A DNA stretch of 64,000 nt from Fictibacillus sp. b24 (GCF_030348825.1 NZ_JAUCES010000005.1:2356001-2420000), one strand, 5' to 3'; positions 9,029-18,190 are shown, numbered from the stretch's first letter. Notes: generated from the sequence alone by a model not told the origin. Made by a program: numbers and translations.

Positions 9029-9423
9029 TGCGCTTCTTCCTCAGTTCCAAAAACCTTAATTACTTCGTTCTCCATTTGTTGACCATAGTTAGCGTTACCT
9101 TGAATGTTTTCAGTTAAAAATTCCATTTCTCTAGAGAAAGCAGTTAGTTCGAGCTCTTCTCCTTTTTCATTTTGAATAACGAAGTCAGCATTCTTTTGCA
9201 ATCCGTTTTTCAGTTCATTCCAGTGATCGTTATCAATCGAGATATAAATAAACCCTTCTTCTCTCTCTAGTACATAAATGAAGGCTAATCCCTCTGAATC
9301 AACTAGCATTCTTTCGCTGTCTTTCCATTGTGATAATTCTTTGCTGATTTCACTTTGTACAAGCAGAATCAGTTTATTTTCGTTCCATGCAGTTGACTGC
9401 ACATTCATTCGTAGTGGCATCAT
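9025..9423 (-). CDS. yjbL: YjbL-like protein (UPF0738)
   Basis: This 132-aa soluble protein has no recognised catalytic motif. Its place directly upstream of the small alarmone synthetase and its size match B. subtilis YjbL, a protein of unknown function. The start at 9423 is preceded by AGGAGG at seven bases. The frame stays open another 70 codons upstream, but that part reads through hairpin repeat copy B and is not credible coding sequence. It probably heads the yjbL-yjbM-nadF-yjbO operon. Confidence 0.75.
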   Translation of the reverse strand: MMPLRMNVQSTAWNENKLILLVQSEISKELSQWKDSERMLVDSEGLAFIYVLEREEGFIYISIDNDHWNELKNGLQKNADFVIQNEKGEELELTAFSREMEFLTENIQGNANYGQQMENEVIKVFGTEEEAQ

Positions 9424-9552
9424 GTTAAAAACCTCCTGTTTCTTCCCTTTTAGTGTAACACAAAATAGGAATTTATTAAGAAATTGAGAAGCAAGTATCG
9501 CTATGAGATAATGAGTTTGATTTTCGTAAAGTTTTGTAGTTCTTGAATGAAG

Positions 9553-9810
9553 TTGATTTCCGTTCCAGGTGCTCGCTTTCCGCGGGGGCAGGCGGTGAGC
9601 CACATTCGTACGTTTCACTCTTACGTGTCTCACCTTTCCAGTTGCAGTGGCTAGCCCCTCTAGGTCAAAAGTTAAATGGTCCAGAAGGCAAAGTGCGCCT
9701 TCCTAGCCCATTTACCTTTTTCTTGTCCGGTCTGAACGATCCACTTCCACTTTTCAGACTGCCCGCTTGTCCTAGCCTGAGTCTCGCACCTTACACTTCA
9801 ATCAACTTGG
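9553..9810 (+). repeat. Intergenic hairpin repeat, copy B, interrupted by an insert
   Basis: Both ends match the family (GTTGATTTCCG at the left, GTCTCGCACCTTACACTTCAA at the right; AGGTGC pairs with GCACCT). After CTCACCT near 9636 the copy is broken by ~120 bp of unrelated sequence and resumes at about 9760 with GCCCGCTTGTCC. It lies between the divergent yjbL and yjbK genes, in both upstream regions. Confidence 0.85.
9637..9759. other. Hairpin-forming insert inside repeat copy B
   Basis: The inserted ~120 bp contains its own imperfect hairpin: AAATGG and GAAGGC on the left face GCCTTC and CCATTT on the right. It is absent from the other seven full copies. No target-site duplication or gene is visible, so its origin is unknown. 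Confidence 0.55.
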
Positions 9811-9893
9811 CAATGAAGTAAATAACAAAATAACTCATAACCAAACATCATTAAAATTAGAGCCAATATTAAAGTAATGTAGGGGGATAAATA

Positions 9894-10481
9894 ATGTCTC
9901 AAGAAATAGAAATTGAATTTAAAAACCTGCTAACACATGATGAGTTTTTAAGGCTTATTCATGAGTTTGCAATCAACAAGGATGATTTTAAGAAACAAAC
10001 CAATTATTATTTTGACACTGAGAATTTCCAGCTTAAAGAGCATAAAAGCGCCTTACGTGTCCGAATGAAGAACGATGCATACACACTCACCTTAAAACAG
10101 CAGTTTGAAGAACATATTTTAGAAACACATCAGGCCCTTTCAAAAGAAATTTTTGCCTGTCTATTAGAAGGAAAAGTTCTGCCTGATGGTGCTGTATCCG
10201 ATGTTATTAAGAATTTGGATATCAAAGTATCCCAAATTACCTATCTAGGAGAACTTACAACATTCCGTGCCGAATTTCCCTACAAAGACGGACTGCTTGT
10301 TTTAGATGAAAATCACTATTTAGGTAAAATCGACTATGAAATTGAATATGAATCTGCCGATTATAAGATTGGACTGAAAAATTTTGAAGAATTGTTAGCC
10401 GATAAGCAGATACCTGACCGAGTTACAGAAAGCAAGATAGCTCGCTTTTTTTCTGAAAGTAACAGGAACACTAAAAGATAA
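9894..10481 (+). CDS. yjbK: CYTH domain protein YjbK
   Basis: This 195-aa protein begins with the CYTH signature E-x-E-x-K (EIEIEFK, residues 4-10) and continues with the acidic and basic strands of a triphosphate tunnel metalloenzyme (ALRVRMK, TLKQ, EIEYES). The family hydrolyses inorganic triphosphate or makes cyclic nucleotides; the Bacillus substrate is not settled. GGGGG precedes the ATG. As in B. subtilis it precedes the CwlQ gene, but here a 121-bp tandem duplication separates them. Confidence 0.85.
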   Translation: MSQEIEIEFKNLLTHDEFLRLIHEFAINKDDFKKQTNYYFDTENFQLKEHKSALRVRMKNDAYTLTLKQQFEEHILETHQALSKEIFACLLEGKVLPDGAVSDVIKNLDIKVSQITYLGELTTFRAEFPYKDGLLVLDENHYLGKIDYEIEYESADYKIGLKNFEELLADKQIPDRVTESKIARFFSESNRNTKR

Positions 10482-10482
10482 G

Positions 10483-10743
10483 CGGGCATTTCAGCATTTC
10501 TTTGTCTTGCTTCAATGACCAGTTCCTCGAGGTCACATTCTCTCCTTCCCTAGATACAAAAAACGTATCTTGGTCAGGTGATTATGTGCTTGTCGGAACT
10601 TAACGGGCATTTCAGCATTTCTTTGTCTTGCTTCAATGACCAGTTCCTCGAGGTCACATTCTCTCCTTCCCTAGATACAAAAAACGTATCTTGGTCAGGT
10701 GATTATGTGCTTGTCGGAACTTAACGGGCATTTCAGCATTTCT
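10483..10743 (+). repeat. Perfect 121-bp tandem duplication (2.15 copies)
   Basis: Units start at 10483, 10604 and 10725, each with CGGGCATTTCAGCATTTCT; the first two are identical over 121 bp and the third is only 19 bp. Each full unit holds two small hairpins: TGACC with GGTCA, and AGATAC with GTATCT around an A-rich loop. It fills the space between the yjbK stop and the cwlQ ribosome binding site. Confidence 0.95.
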
Positions 10744-10759
10744 ATTAAGGAGGATTCTC

Positions 10760-11428
10760 TTGAATATTCAATCATATAAAGCACTATTAGAAATACAGGC
10801 ACTGCAGCAGTTGAACGTAACCACTGCTCCTGCTTCAGAATCCCAATCCAATGAAAGTCCTTTTGCAGCTTTATTGCAGGAAGCCTACTCGAAGGCAGGG
10901 GTAAATAATAACTCAAACGAGATGCTTAACTTGAGTACTAATACAAACTCAATTATCCCTTTAGCAACTAATGTTCAATATTCGTTGCCAGAATCATCTT
11001 CTTTTATAGGATCAAGCATTTCATCTGAGGAATTGAATATCCCATCAAAAAAGTTAGATGAGCTGATCCAAAACACTGCAAGTAAGTTTGGAGTCGACCC
11101 TAATTTAATCAGGTCAGTAATTAAGCATGAATCCAATTTCAAGGCTACTGCACAAAGTCATGCTGGTGCACAAGGGCTTATGCAATTAATGCCGGCAACC
11201 GCAAAATCCCTTGGGGTTACAAACCCTTTTGACCCGATACAAAACGTTGAAGCAGGGACAAAGTACCTAAAGATGATGCTCGATAAGTATGATGGCAATA
11301 AACAACTTGCTCTTGCTGCCTATAATGCCGGTCCTGGCAACGTTGATAAATACAATGGCATTCCACCGTTTAAAGAGACCATTGCCTATGTAAAGAAAAT
11401 ATTGAATACGTATCAAACGTTAGTTTAG
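10760..11428 (+). CDS. cwlQ: Lytic transglycosylase/muramidase CwlQ (YjbJ)
   Basis: This 222-aa protein ends in a goose-lysozyme-like SLT domain (about residues 100-222). The catalytic Glu is E124 in H-E-S-N-F, followed by [13 protein letters not shown] and [12 protein letters not shown]. These enzymes cleave the MurNAc-GlcNAc bond; B. subtilis CwlQ was reported to have both muramidase and transglycosylase activity. The first 95 residues are polar and low-complexity with no signal peptide, as in YjbJ, so the export route is unclear. Translation starts at TTG (10760) after AAGGAGG; no better ATG is in frame. Confidence 0.88.
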   Translation: MNIQSYKALLEIQALQQLNVTTAPASESQSNESPFAALLQEAYSKAGVNNNSNEMLNLSTNTNSIIPLATNVQYSLPESSSFIGSSISSEELNIPSKKLDELIQNTASKFGVDPNLIRSVIKHESNFKATAQSHAGAQGLMQLMPATAKSLGVTNPFDPIQNVEAGTKYLKMMLDKYDGNKQLALAAYNAGPGNVDKYNGIPPFKETIAYVKKILNTYQTLV

Positions 11429-11452
11429 CCCTCATTCTTTGAGGGTTTTTTT
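11429..11452 (+). terminator. Terminator after cwlQ
   Basis: CCCTCA and TGAGGG form a short stem followed by seven T. Confidence 0.8.
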
Positions 11453-11558
11453 GTACACTTTCCACTTTCTTATATCCTTAGATATTCATATTGTTTGCCT
11501 ACACTTCATGAACCTTGCTACAATAAAATTACAAATTGACGCAAGGAGCTTTTGCACC

Positions 11559-11972
11559 ATGTTTGATGAGACAAAAACACCATACGATCTTTTAGGGAAA
11601 AGAGCCGGCATCGAAAAGCTTGTGACCACTTTTTATAGCTTGGTCGGACAAGATCCTTTGCTGTCCCCACTTTTTCCTGATGACTTAACGGAGACTGCCT
11701 ACAAACAAACTCAATTTTTAAGTCAGTTTTTTGGCGGACCTCCACTATATACAGAGGAACATGGACATCCTATGCTAAAGATGCGTCATATGCCTTTTCC
11801 TATTACAAATTCGCATGCAAAAGCTTGGCTTGAGTGCATGGAACGAGCGATGGCCATTCATAAGTTAGAGCCTGAATTACAAAACTTTTTGTTAAGCCGA
11901 TTAAAAATGACTGCTTACCATATGGTGAATACTGAGGATTCAGAAAGGGGCGAGAATGCTGACACTGTATAA
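11559..11972 (+). CDS. yjbI: Truncated hemoglobin, group II (YjbI)
   Basis: This 137-aa 2-on-2 globin binds heme and can act in oxygen or NO chemistry. It has the start YDLLGKRAGIEKLVTTFY, the PLLSPLF segment and a proximal-helix His in MLKMRHMPF. Length fits trHbO proteins. The start at 11559 is chosen for its AAGGAG; the frame is open 40 codons upstream without support. It overlaps spxH by 17 bases, so the two are co-expressed as in B. subtilis yjbIH, consistent with a shared link to thiol and oxidative stress. Confidence 0.9.
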   Translation: MFDETKTPYDLLGKRAGIEKLVTTFYSLVGQDPLLSPLFPDDLTETAYKQTQFLSQFFGGPPLYTEEHGHPMLKMRHMPFPITNSHAKAWLECMERAMAIHKLEPELQNFLLSRLKMTAYHMVNTEDSERGENADTV

Positions 11973-12858
11973 TTCCAATTCCTTTTACGACGATCTAGAG
12001 AACAATAAAAACCATGCCTGTCAAAAGCCATTGGAAATCTATTCTGTCATCGATCCACTATGCCCAGAATGCTGGTCATTAGAGCCTGTTCTAAAAAAAT
12101 TACAAGTTCAATACGGTAAATATTTTACATTACGGCACTTTGTTACTGGCAGTCTTGAATCACTAAATACGTACGTTCCACGAAAAAAAGGCATCAACAC
12201 TGCTGAACAGATTGCTGAAAAATGGGAAAAAACAGCTTCTCTCTCCGGAATGAGCTGTGATGGAGATGTGTGGCTTGAAAATCCGATCTCTTCCCCACAC
12301 AAAGCAACATTAGCGATAAAAGCTGCAGAGCTGCAAGGGAAGCAGCAAGGAATGAAGTTTTTAAGAAAACTAAGAGAAAATTTATTTTTAAACAAACAAA
12401 ACATTGGGAACGATGAGGTTTTGTTAGAGATCGCTCGTTCTGTTCATTTGGATGAAGAAGAATTCTTAAGTGATCTGTCATCTGAAGCTACTATAAAAGC
12501 ATTGCGCTGTGATTTAAAGTTTTCTCAGGAGATGGACATTACACAAATCCCAACTCTTATTGTATTTAATGACAAAACAGATGACGATGGAATTAAAATC
12601 TCGGGCTGCTATTCGTATGACGTGTATGTAGAAATACTTAAAGAAATGTCAAGTGAACCATTGGAGCCTTCTCCACTTCCTGAACTTGAAGAATTTCTTT
12701 CCACGTACTCATTTGTTGCAACTAAAGAAGTTTCTGTAGTTTATCAAATTAGTTGTGAAGAAGCAGAAAAGAGATTAAAGCGACTTGTATTGCAGCAAAA
12801 AGTCGAACGAGTCCCAGTAAAATACGGTACATTTTGGAGATACGTTCCAACCCGCTGA
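11956..12858 (+). CDS. spxH: Spx-degradation adaptor SpxH (YjbH)
   Basis: The 300-aa DsbA/thioredoxin-like cytoplasmic protein presents Spx to the ClpXP protease under non-stress conditions. The redox motif C-P-E-C is at residues 36-39 in DPLCPECW, a YjbH hallmark. The N-terminal ~24 residues are polar and lack the long His-rich stretch of some homologues. A C-terminal part from about residue 215 carries a separate winged-helix-like look. The gene overlaps yjbI, and its client spx is at 18.4 kb. Confidence 0.93.
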   Translation: MLTLYNSNSFYDDLENNKNHACQKPLEIYSVIDPLCPECWSLEPVLKKLQVQYGKYFTLRHFVTGSLESLNTYVPRKKGINTAEQIAEKWEKTASLSGMSCDGDVWLENPISSPHKATLAIKAAELQGKQQGMKFLRKLRENLFLNKQNIGNDEVLLEIARSVHLDEEEFLSDLSSEATIKALRCDLKFSQEMDITQIPTLIVFNDKTDDDGIKISGCYSYDVYVEILKEMSSEPLEPSPLPELEEFLSTYSFVATKEVSVVYQISCEEAEKRLKRLVLQQKVERVPVKYGTFWRYVPTR

Positions 12859-12880
12859 ATCACTAAAGCGGGTTCTTTTT
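12849..12880 (+). terminator. Terminator after yjbI-spxH
   Basis: AACCCGC and GCGGGTT form the stem, followed by CTTTTTAT; it overlaps the last codons of spxH. Confidence 0.8.
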
Positions 12881-12962
12881 ATGGATTAAAAAACTCATTA
12901 AGGACTTGCTTGCATATCCTCCCTCACCATGAATAAACATGTACAAAGGAGGGAGAAATCAC

Positions 12963-13139
12963 ATGTATTTAATTATGATTATCGTAAGCCTTATTTCATT
13001 AGCTGGGAGTTTTTATTTTTTTGTGCTCTCTCTATTAAATATGGCACCAAAACTTCTTGCTGTACCGAGCCTTTTTATCGCGGTACTCTTTACAACACTA
13101 TTGTTTAACTATCGCTCAAAACTTAGACGTATCGGATAA
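12963..13139 (+). CDS. Small membrane protein (58 aa, two helices)
   Basis: The product consists of two hydrophobic segments (about residues 2-24 and 29-48) and a basic tail ending RSKLRRIG. The ATG at 12963 follows AAAGGAGGGAG. It stands alone between two terminators. No family was recognised. A membrane location with a positively charged inside tail is inferred. Confidence 0.65.
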   Translation: MYLIMIIVSLISLAGSFYFFVLSLLNMAPKLLAVPSLFIAVLFTTLLFNYRSKLRRIG

Positions 13140-13152
13140 AACAACATAAATA

Positions 13153-13185
13153 AAATCCTGCCCGGTTTTTCGGACAGGATTTTTT
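13153..13185. terminator. Bidirectional terminator between the small membrane gene and pepF
   Basis: AATCCTG/CCCG pairs with CGGA/CAGGATT, with T runs on both strands. It serves two convergent genes. Confidence 0.85.
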
Positions 13186-13189
13186 GTGT

Positions 13190-15007
13190 TTACTTTTCAA
13201 AAAGCAGTTCTTCCATCTCATCAAGAATGGATTCAAATACTTTAAGAGCATTCTCAATTGGCTCAGGAGTTGTCATATCTACCCCAGCTTTTTTCAGCAC
13301 TTCAATTGGATAATCAGAACTTCCCGCTTTTAAGAAATCGAGATAACGATCCACTGCAGGTTTTCCTTCTTCTAAGATTTGTTTTGATAAGGAAGCCGCA
13401 GCACTGAACCCTGTAGCATATTGATACACATAGAAATTGTAGTAGAAGTGAGGAATTCTTGCCCACTCTAATCCAATCTCCTTATCAATCACTAAATCTT
13501 CCCCGAAATATTTAACATTCAGGTCGTAATAGATCTTCGTTAATAATTCAGGAGTTAAAGGCTCTCCGTTTGCTGCACGAACATGGATTTCTTGTTCGAA
13601 CTCAGCAAACATCGTTTGACGGAATACTGTTCCTCTGAAGCCTTCTAAGTGATGGTTCAGCAAATATAATTTTTCTTTCTTGTCAGATGTCTTTTCCAGC
13701 ATGTAATGATTCAACAAAGCTTCGTTGCAAGTAGATGCTACTTCTGCAACGAAAATCGAATAATCCGCATACGGATAAGGCTGACTTTCTCGTGTATAGT
13801 AACTGTGAACCGAGTGGCCGATCTCATGTGTTAATGTAAATAAGTTGTTTACGTTATCTTGCCAGTTCATTAAGATGTAAGGCATTGTACCATAAGCACC
13901 CGAAGAATACGCCCCGCTTCTTTTCCCTGCATTCTCATGCACATCAATCCAGCGCTTCTCATAGCCTTCTTTTACGATTGTTTTGTACTCTTCTCCCATT
14001 GGATCCAAGCTGTCTAATACAAGCTGTTGAGCTTCTTTAAAGCTTACTTCCATCTTTGCATCTTTCACAAGCGGCGTGTAGAGATCATACATGTGAAGCT
14101 CATCAAGACCAAGCGCTTTTTTACGAAGACGAACATAGCGATGCAATAGTCCTAAATTATCATTCACCGTTTTTACTAAGTTATCATAAACAGCTTCTGG
14201 AATATTGTTATTGTTTAGAGCTGCTTCACGAGCTGAGCTGAACTTTCTTGTTTTAGCGAAGAAATTGTCTCGCTTAACCGTTCCGGCAAGCGTGCTCGCA
14301 AACGTATTTTTGTAAGAATCATATGTCCCATAAACAGCTTTGAAAGCATCTTCTCTTACTCTGCGGTCAGAGCTTTCCAGGAAACGAATATAACGGCCAT
14401 GCGTTACCTCAATCTCTTCCCCGTTTTCATCCTTAATAACAGGGAATTTAAGATCAGCGTTATTGAGCATACCAAATGTATTGCTTGAAGTATTGGCTAC
14501 TTCTCTTACGTCTGCCAGAAGAGCTTCTTCTTCTTTAGAAAGCACATGCGGACGCTGACGGTTAATCTCATCTAAAGCGTGTTTATATAGCTTTAATGGC
14601 TCATGGCTTTGTAAAAATTGAATCAAAGCCTCTTCTGATAGTGACAAGATTTCAGGAACAGCGAATGATACGGTGCTGCTTACCTGTGTAGCAAGGTTTG
14701 AAGCACGGTCATTCAACCCTTGGTAAAGAGAGTTCGTTGTATCCTGGTCGTATCTCATATGAGCGTATGTATAAAGCTTACCAAGTTTCTTGGTTACTTC
14801 GTCTTGTTTTTGCAAATAAGAATAAAGGGTTTCGGCTGATTCTCCAAGCTTCCCTTGGAAAGCTTTCAATTCTGGCAACAGTTCTTTTGTTTCATTAAAT
14901 TCTTTTTCCCATACGTCATCAGACGCATATATTGCTTCTAAATCCCATGTATCTTCTACAGGAACTTCATTACGCTTTGGCAATGATTTCGTTTTTGTTT
15001 GAGACAT
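13190..15007 (-). CDS. pepF: Oligoendopeptidase F
   Basis: This 605-aa M3-family zinc metallopeptidase cuts short peptides in the cytoplasm. The zinc motif H-E-I-G-H begins at residue 394, and the third ligand lies in the downstream FVAEVASTCNE segment. Length matches PepF. GGAGGTG precedes the ATG. It lies 96 bases downstream of coiA, as in other Bacillus. The pairing with the Opp importer at 24-30 kb suggests use of imported peptides, though PepF can also affect competence and sporulation signals. Confidence 0.94.
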   Translation of the reverse strand: MSQTKTKSLPKRNEVPVEDTWDLEAIYASDDVWEKEFNETKELLPELKAFQGKLGESAETLYSYLQKQDEVTKKLGKLYTYAHMRYDQDTTNSLYQGLNDRASNLATQVSSTVSFAVPEILSLSEEALIQFLQSHEPLKLYKHALDEINRQRPHVLSKEEEALLADVREVANTSSNTFGMLNNADLKFPVIKDENGEEIEVTHGRYIRFLESSDRRVREDAFKAVYGTYDSYKNTFASTLAGTVKRDNFFAKTRKFSSAREAALNNNNIPEAVYDNLVKTVNDNLGLLHRYVRLRKKALGLDELHMYDLYTPLVKDAKMEVSFKEAQQLVLDSLDPMGEEYKTIVKEGYEKRWIDVHENAGKRSGAYSSGAYGTMPYILMNWQDNVNNLFTLTHEIGHSVHSYYTRESQPYPYADYSIFVAEVASTCNEALLNHYMLEKTSDKKEKLYLLNHHLEGFRGTVFRQTMFAEFEQEIHVRAANGEPLTPELLTKIYYDLNVKYFGEDLVIDKEIGLEWARIPHFYYNFYVYQYATGFSAAASLSKQILEEGKPAVDRYLDFLKAGSSDYPIEVLKKAGVDMTTPEPIENALKVFESILDEMEELLFEK

Positions 15008-15103
15008 ACTTACACCTCCAAGTAAATTAAAGAGAATAGTGATATCACATTCTCCTTATGTATATCTACATATTACCAGAAAATGCTTATACAAAGTCAA
15101 AAA

Positions 15104-16270
15104 TTACGCCTTTTCACTGAAAATTTTGTCTAGTTTAAATGCCTCTTCCACTGTTTTAGGATAATGAATTTTGCTTATAATTTTATAAGATTGTTCAGTA
15201 ATCTGCTCAAGAATTTTATGTTTCTCTAAAAAGTGAAGATAACCTCTAAGTGCATCCTTCCAAGTTTCATTGATGTAAGGGAATTCTCTTGTTTGTATAA
15301 TTCTTTTTTGAAGTAACCTTTCAAACTCCTGTTCAATGAAGTTAATCGAGAACAGTGAAACTGATAATTTTTCAATCATTAATAAAAGATAGGTTTGCCA
15401 CAAAAAGGGAGAAGTTTCGAGGTGATAGTAACCACTAGATGGTACACCAGCAACAGATGGAAATAATGTTAAGGAGCGGTTGTTAAAATATAAAACTTTT
15501 TTCATATACATAACAGATGGAGAAGTATTTTTAAATGCAGTCATCCTCCATGTTGTTTTTTGCTTAAGCCATAAATCTTTATAAGGGAAGTGTTCATCTT
15601 CGTTAAAATTATTTGATAACCAATGAAAATATTTGAAAGTCTTTGATGAAAACCTGTACGAAACAGCAGCTGATTTTCTTTGCGATAGAGGTAATATGTT
15701 TCTGAGGAGCAAAAATTGATTCTGAAGAGGACAATAATAATTAAGATAAAGGTGGCCATCATTGTCTTTCTTTGCAGCTGAAAGATCTGTACTTTGTATT
15801 AAATGAAGAAAGTTTCCTTTATGTGTTAACCGTTTCAGCCCAAAAATCCAATCTGATTGAATGTTAAGAGACTGATAACCTTGAATCCGTCTGTGTAATT
15901 GATCTTGGCTCATCGTTGCGCATTGAAACTCAATCGCATGATTATGCTTAGGAAGAAACAAATCAGGACGCTGAGCAATATCACGTAAAAAAAATTCAAC
16001 AATTGGTTCTTCTGATGATTCAATCAGCCATTTGTAAAGCCCTTTTTTCCCAAGCATATGATAGTTTGTCTCAGCCTCATGAAACCCTGCACATTCCTCA
16101 TATGACCGATGTGCAAAATGCCACGTCTTTTTGGTACCGCATTTCGGAATAACTATACATTGGCAAACAGGACATAGCAGTTTTCCTTCTTTATTTTTTG
16201 CAACCCACTCCTCTTTTGTTGAATCACCTACCATGTCAACAAATTGATTCTTATATAGAGCAACAAGCAA
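15104..16270 (-). CDS. coiA: Competence protein CoiA
   Basis: This 388-aa protein is required for processing of incoming DNA during transformation. The N-terminal half has a zinc-ribbon-like CPVCQC, then HFAHRS and ECAGFHEAETNYHMLGK, typical of the CoiA nuclease-like domain with E-F-Q-C near residue 145. The probable start is a TTG at 16270, six bases after AAAGAGGTG; a GTG at 16279 overlaps that site. It sits between mecA and pepF as in B. subtilis. ComK boxes were not convincingly seen upstream. Confidence 0.88.
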   Translation of the reverse strand: MLVALYKNQFVDMVGDSTKEEWVAKNKEGKLLCPVCQCIVIPKCGTKKTWHFAHRSYEECAGFHEAETNYHMLGKKGLYKWLIESSEEPIVEFFLRDIAQRPDLFLPKHNHAIEFQCATMSQDQLHRRIQGYQSLNIQSDWIFGLKRLTHKGNFLHLIQSTDLSAAKKDNDGHLYLNYYCPLQNQFLLLRNILPLSQRKSAAVSYRFSSKTFKYFHWLSNNFNEDEHFPYKDLWLKQKTTWRMTAFKNTSPSVMYMKKVLYFNNRSLTLFPSVAGVPSSGYYHLETSPFLWQTYLLLMIEKLSVSLFSINFIEQEFERLLQKRIIQTREFPYINETWKDALRGYLHFLEKHKILEQITEQSYKIISKIHYPKTVEEAFKLDKIFSEKA

Positions 16271-16391
16271 TCCACTCACCTCTTTATCACTTTATTTTTA
16301 ATGATGAAAGAAGCAAGTATAAATGTCATATTCCGCTTTGCTCATTATTACGCTTAAAACGTGCTTATATTTGTAAAAACACTTAATGAAA

Positions 16392-16426
16392 AAAACAAAA
16401 ACCGATTTCAATGAATCTGAAATCGG
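16392..16426 (-). terminator. Terminator after mecA
   Basis: On the minus strand CCGATTTCA pairs with TGAAATCGG and a run of T follows, just after the mecA stop codon. Confidence 0.85.
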
Positions 16427-16433
16427 CTATATC

Positions 16434-17102
16434 TTATAATTTAAAATATTTTTGTACGTGTTCTAGTGCACCATCAGAAACGATTGTTTTGCCATACTCT
16501 TGTACGCGGTATACGGATAAATCGGAATCGTTACCGTATTCTAAGAGCTGAGCTAATAAATCATCTTGCTCTCGATCTGAAGTTTCCACATTGAATGTCA
16601 CATACAAATAATATTTACCCTCGAAGTGAAACAGAGCGTTTTCAAATGACGACGAATCAATGGTATGACTTAAAGAGATAACATCTTCAAAGTCTCCAAA
16701 AGAAATCAAGAATGACAGGTAATCTTCCTCAGTTTCTTCTAATTCATCAAATTCCTCTTCTACTTGAAATTGCTGATCTAATAGTTGTTCAATATTTTGA
16801 TCAACAGGCAAATCCAATTTATCATCGCCGATTGGCAGCTCAATTTTTTTACCGTCTTTAGACATTTGAGCACGAGTTACAATAATTTCAAGACCTTTAT
16901 CCAGAGCCTGTACTTGAATCCACAGAGGACCTTCTAATGGAAACTGCTCTTGCTGATGTGCTTCGTCCATCATTTCCCAAAAGAGTTCTTCTCCTCTTTC
17001 GCGATCAGACCATATTTCTTCACGGTCGAAACCGCGATCTTCAATATCTCTGTACGTAATGAAAAATTTAATGGTGAACTCATTCACTCTTTCAATTTCC
17101 AT
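16434..17102 (-). CDS. mecA: ClpC adaptor protein MecA
   Basis: MecA delivers ComK, ComS and other targets to ClpCP and activates ClpC assembly. The 222-aa product has the N-terminal substrate domain (MEIERVNEFTIKFFITYRDIE), an acidic linker near residues 110-140 (E-E-F-D-E-L-E-E-T-E-E-D) and a C-terminal ClpC-binding domain. Length fits the family. The start at 17102 follows GGGAGAGAAG; 21 in-frame codons upstream are not supported. It is transcribed divergently from the TerC gene. Confidence 0.94.
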   Translation of the reverse strand: MEIERVNEFTIKFFITYRDIEDRGFDREEIWSDRERGEELFWEMMDEAHQQEQFPLEGPLWIQVQALDKGLEIIVTRAQMSKDGKKIELPIGDDKLDLPVDQNIEQLLDQQFQVEEEFDELEETEEDYLSFLISFGDFEDVISLSHTIDSSSFENALFHFEGKYYLYVTFNVETSDREQDDLLAQLLEYGNDSDLSVYRVQEYGKTIVSDGALEHVQKYFKL

Positions 17103-17321
17103 TCTGCTTCTCTCCCTTCTCTCCGGTTTGTTCGTGAAGGGATAAATACCCCTAGAAAAAAGCAAATCTTATTTCCTTTTATTCTCCGTCGAAAAAAATC
17201 AATCACAATTAAACCTCTTGTACCTTATTCTATGACAAAACGGAAAATATGGAAATAAAAAAGGCCTGTATAATCTGCCCTTTTTTACCCCTAAAATGGT
17301 CAAGAATTTCAAGCTCCCAAC

Positions 17322-17351
17322 TTGACGCAGATGACCAAGCTAGACTATAAT
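17322..17351 (+). promoter_or_regulatory. SigA-type promoter of the TerC gene
   Basis: TTGACG (17322-17327) and TATAAT (17346-17351) are separated by 18 bases, giving a near-consensus vegetative promoter and a leader of about 65 bases before the TTG start. No yybP-ykoY manganese riboswitch pattern was recognised in that leader. Confidence 0.8.
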
Positions 17352-17423
17352 TCAAAGGTCTTTAAGGTTAACATATTGTACCATAATTCATATAAAATTT
17401 CATTACATACGGGGGGTTTACGT

Positions 17424-18092
17424 TTGGAAACAGAATTTTTGATATCATTGCTGCAAATCATTGCAATCGATATCCTTCTCGGCGGAGACAACGCTATTGT
17501 AATTGCCCTTGCCAGCAGAAACTTACCAGAGGCTCAAAGAAATAAAGCGATCTTCTTAGGAACAGGACTTGCTATTTTAGTTCGTGTAGTACTAACCATT
17601 GTAGCTGTTTACTTGTTAAATATTCCTTACTTATATCTTGCAGGTGGAATTTTGCTATTAATTATTGCCTACAAGCTTATTCTAGAAGAAGATGAAGAGC
17701 TTGATGTAAAAGCAGGTAAAAACTTATCTGATGCGGTAAAAACGATCGTATTTGCTGATATCGCCATGGGACTTGATAACGTGCTAGCCGTTGCTGGTGC
17801 TGCTCATGGAAATATTGTTTTAGTTGTAATTGGACTATTAGTATCTGTACCCATTATTATATGGGGAAGCAAAATAATATTGCACTTTATGGAACGATTC
17901 CCAATATTAATTTATATCGGAGCTGGTGTTCTCGCATTTACATCAGCTGGAATGATCGTAGAAGAACGAATGATTCATTCTGTTTTTGAAGGTAACGATT
18001 TGCTAAAATACGGTTTATATGTGTTCTTAGTCGTAGGTGTCATTATGGCAGGAGTCCTGACTAATACTTTTAAGAAAAAGCGTACTAAATAA
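17424..18092 (+). CDS. yjbE: TerC family integral membrane protein (YjbE-like, probable Mn2+ exporter)
   Basis: This 222-aa protein has about seven hydrophobic helices and the two TerC motifs, DILLGGDNAIVIALA near the N-terminus and DIAMGLDNVLAVAG mid-protein, whose acidic residues would bind metal. Bacillus TerC proteins export manganese or metallate secreted enzymes. The start is a TTG at 17424 after GGGGGG; the longer open frame upstream runs through the promoter and is rejected. Its location beside mecA and spx matches YjbE. Confidence 0.88.
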   Translation: METEFLISLLQIIAIDILLGGDNAIVIALASRNLPEAQRNKAIFLGTGLAILVRVVLTIVAVYLLNIPYLYLAGGILLLIIAYKLILEEDEELDVKAGKNLSDAVKTIVFADIAMGLDNVLAVAGAAHGNIVLVVIGLLVSVPIIIWGSKIILHFMERFPILIYIGAGVLAFTSAGMIVEERMIHSVFEGNDLLKYGLYVFLVVGVIMAGVLTNTFKKKRTK

Positions 18093-18129
18093 GAAGAAGT
18101 CTCGCATTAATGCGAGACTTCTTCTTTAT
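18091..18129 (+). terminator. Terminator after the TerC gene
   Basis: AAGAAGTCTCGCAT and ATGCGAGACTTCTT form a perfect stem with a 2-base loop, followed by CTTTATTT. Confidence 0.9.
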
Positions 18130-18190
18130 TTCCGGGTATTTTCTAATAGATATTGCTTTCTAAGTTGTTTTGTACATTTTCTTCATGGAT

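Noticed and set aside
9424-9633. Extended N-terminus for YjbL (70 extra codons)
   Set aside because: It would read through repeat copy B; the AGGAGG site supports the start at 9423.
17352-17423. Manganese (yybP-ykoY) riboswitch before the TerC gene
   Set aside because: The ~65-base leader is too short and lacks the conserved motif.
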